Assembly: GCA_034696485.1 (NCBI GenBank)
Contig: JAQIWT010001421.1
Coordinates: 1 to 10,870, forward strand
Direction of reading: 5' to 3'
Origin: Isohypsibius dastychi
Taxonomy: Eukaryota > Tardigrada > Eutardigrada > Parachela > Isohypsibiidae
Length of the DNA stretch: 10,870 bases
This document shows positions 8,667 through 10,870 of this stretch, piece by piece (position 1 is the stretch's first letter; the number at the start of each line of letters is the position of its first letter). Under the pieces are notes generated by a model. It was not told where the DNA came from, ran no database searches, and was given only the letters and a program-made list of their open reading frames with translations. The position numbers and the translations under genes are program-made.

Positions 8667-10711
8667 TCATATCGGGCTGCAACCAGATCAGAATCATCAT
8701 CCACCATTCAAATACGTGGGAACTCACAAAAAAAACGAATCGTACAGTACCTCTTGTTGAAATCCGGTCTAGAAAGCACGGCATCATCTCGCGGAGTGCT
8801 CTGCTTCAAACTGAAACTCGACGTCCTCTCTCTCCTTCTCGAGCTCGACAATGCTTCTTCCTTCGGTTCCACGAACTCAGTAATCGATTTCCTGACCTTC
8901 AACTCTTCTTCCGCCGCTTGAATAATCGCCGAAGGATACGTCAGCACCGAATCAACCCGGTTAAACGCAATCCGTTCTCGCGACTCTGAAAATCCAATTG
9001 GTCTTTCCGTTTCCGGTGTCTCTAGGGTCTCACTAGCATCCGACATATTCGTCACCAAGATGCTTCCCCTTTCCGTGTTCGGTTGCAGTATCCTCCTATA
9101 GACTTGCACACAAACCATCAAGATGCACATCATGACCGGTCCGAACACCGCCCCCTCAAGTCCCATGGTCACCAGACCCCCAGCGACACTCAGACCGAAC
9201 ATGTAAGGGTGGGCGTTTTTGACGTCACCGTAGATGGCAATGTCGACGAACATGCTGGGTAGCCATGCACTGAAGCCGAGTAAGATGGCTGGGATGTATT
9301 CACCACGCATGAACCACAGTTCGCAGAGTGCGGGGATGGAGGCGACGTATGGGGGGACAAGGGGGCAGACGGCAAGCATTGAAGCAACGACGGAAGGGAT
9401 GAATTTGATGTAGATGCCGAATACGGACAGGAGCACCCAGGTGAAGAAACCGTAGAATGCTGCCATCTTGAAAGATGCCGCAAAGATGTCACTGAAACAA
9501 TATAAATTAACAGCTGTGGAAAAGGGCTTTGAGCTAATAGACTAAACATGTTCACGTGACGCTCTTTTGTGGGAAAGAAAAAAAATTTTTCAAAAGAAAA
9601 ACACAAACCAGACCATGAGCCTCTTTCTAACCTGATGGTTTGCTCGATGATTTCCGCGACATGGCCGGCTTCAGCAATTCGCGGACTGATAACCGCAATG
9701 GTATCCAAAGGCGAATAGCGGTCCTTACTCGAAGAAAGCAGATAATACAAAGCCGCAATGTAAACAAACTGTAACAGAAGCACACCATGAACATCCAACA
9801 GACAGGTTCTTAAATGACACATTGATCTGGATTTCAACTCACCCCACAAAAGATAAAATGCATCAGAGCTGAAAAGTAGACCACCAGAATCGATGCCAGT
9901 GTAGTCACTAGTGAAAATATCAGTGTCAGATTCCCTTTGCAGATATTCCAAATGGATTCCAAGAGCTGCAACGAAAAAAACACACACGTTAACTACCAAC
10001 TTTTTCGCGATTGCCGGAAGTAAAAAACAGAGGATCAGTCATTCAACAATCTCAGTTGTCAGTTTTGAGCGGACTTTGTTTTGAAGAAAAAGTTGAACCT
10101 ACGGAATAAAGTGTGTCGATATTATTCTTCACATAGACCGTAATATTCGACCAATCCATCGCTTCAGACGCTCGATGCCACGACTCATTCAACTGCGACC
10201 ACAGCTTGAATCTCCATTTCCGTTTCTCCTCATCCTCCGAGAACAAGATATTCGCCAACGGATGCGACAAACTGCGATTCCAAATGGTATTCGCTCGAAT
10301 CCCGGCCACCGGAAGTAGCGCGGAAGAGTTCCTCGGGACATAAAAATTATAAATCCGGTCCGCAATCGACAAAATATCTTTCTCAATCTGAGCAACTCGA
10401 GTTGTGTTAGTGTCTGCAATGGCTTCCCGCAGCGTTCCTGCCATCCAATTCCGTCCGTAAAGATAAACCGAATCGATGGCGGTTTGAACGGTTTCTTGAA
10501 TCTGAGCACCTTCCGGGAGCCATTGTAGGAGTTCAGGGTGTTGGACTATAGTCTGGTTCATGAGATCACTGGTCAGTCCGACGAGATGAACTGTCTCTTG
10601 TTGGACCTGGAGAGTTGTGACAATGGCACAGAAGGCAATTGCGAGGAACATGAGAAGGACTAGGAAGAGTGAAACGGCTTCATCGACGCATTCTTCCAAA
10701 ACAATCAGCAT
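8667..10711 (-). CDS. TMEM245: TMEM245 homologue (AI-2E transporter-like multi-pass membrane protein), C-terminal part
   Basis: TMEM245 is a conserved membrane protein of poorly known function related to the AI-2E transporter family. Minus-strand exons 10711-10103, 9965-9843, 9768-9632, 9491-8751 and 8676-8667 join in frame to 539 residues. Landmarks matching the vertebrate protein as I know it are WLPEGAQIQETV, the membrane stretch FVYIAALYYLLSSSKDRYSP, KMAAFYGFFTW, MFVDIAIYGDVKNAHPY and GLEGAVFGPVMMCIL. The loop in the first exon carries six N-x-S/T sequons (NQT, NTT, NSS, NRS, NES, NIT), consistent with a luminal or extracellular domain. The window starts at an internal exon: acceptor ATTCTAG precedes 10711, so the ATG there need not be the start. 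About 340 N-terminal residues are off-window. The last 10-nt exon is tentative; unspliced, the frame stops at 8708-8710. The Ser/Glu-rich tail after YRRIL seems longer than in vertebrates. Confidence 0.9.
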
Positions 10712-10811
10712 CTAGAATCACAAAGAATCTTATTATCTCAGAATCGAAGTTAACAAATTTTGCTTATTATAGACATTGCAGTTCGCTGGCGAACCTGATC
10801 AGCTATCCGAT

Positions 10812-10842
10812 CAGTCAGCAAAAATCGCGATTTTGCTGACTG
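10812..10842. repeat. Near-perfect palindrome in a TMEM245 intron
   Basis: CAGTCAGCAAAA (10812-10823) pairs with TTTTGCTGACTG (10831-10842) around ATCGCGA, itself nearly self-complementary; one extra A breaks full symmetry. Flanking GATCAGCT is repeated at 10797-10804 and 10852-10859, and GTTCGC-TG-GCGAAC (10781-10794) is a further small palindrome. The run continues to the window edge, so it may be one end of a larger repeat. Confidence 0.8.
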
Positions 10843-10870
10843 ACTAGACAGGATCAGCTGCGCGAGTTCA

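Overview
The window looks like compact arthropod nuclear DNA. Every convincing gene is split by spliceosomal GT-AG introns, most of them only 57-75 nt. The families present (an invertebrate-type GMC oxidoreductase, a MATH-BTB protein, an insect-type gustatory receptor, TMEM245) fit a non-insect hexapod such as a springtail, or a small crustacean. The species cannot be fixed from sequence alone. Nothing looks bacterial or viral.

Layout: 20-2248 (+) is the C-terminal nine-tenths or so of a GMC-family flavin oxidoreductase in nine exons; its N-terminal FAD-binding part lies left of the window. 2249-3328 is non-coding and holds two adjacent, almost loopless perfect palindromes (2796-2855 and 2857-2898) and a GC-rich hairpin. 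3329-4616 (+) is an intact two-exon MATH-BTB (TD-POZ/SPOP-like) gene whose single intron carries a MITE-like element with 19-bp perfect terminal inverted repeats. 4617-6425 is the least certain part. It has a first exon with a clear signal peptide (4941-5096), a strong TATA box (5302-5309), a candidate small gene (5412-5727), two poly(A) signals, and an unexplained open frame at 6018-6313. 6426-7800 (+) is an intact 416-residue gustatory receptor in three exons. 7801-8666 is the gap between converging genes and contains poly(A) signals and a stem-loop. 8667-10711 (-) is the C-terminal 539 residues of TMEM245 in five exons; its N-terminal exons lie right of the window. The last 159 bases are TMEM245 intron with a near-perfect inverted repeat.

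The genes do not form a pathway: they are a redox enzyme, a probable ubiquitin-ligase adaptor, a chemoreceptor, a multi-pass membrane protein and possibly a small secreted protein. I found no clearly new multi-gene system. The unusual features are the cluster of palindromes and the terminal-repeat element, the short secreted and orphan open frames between 4.9 and 6.3 kb, and substitutions at usually conserved positions in the GMC signature. Exon models were assembled by hand from splice sites, reading phase and family knowledge; no alignment was run.
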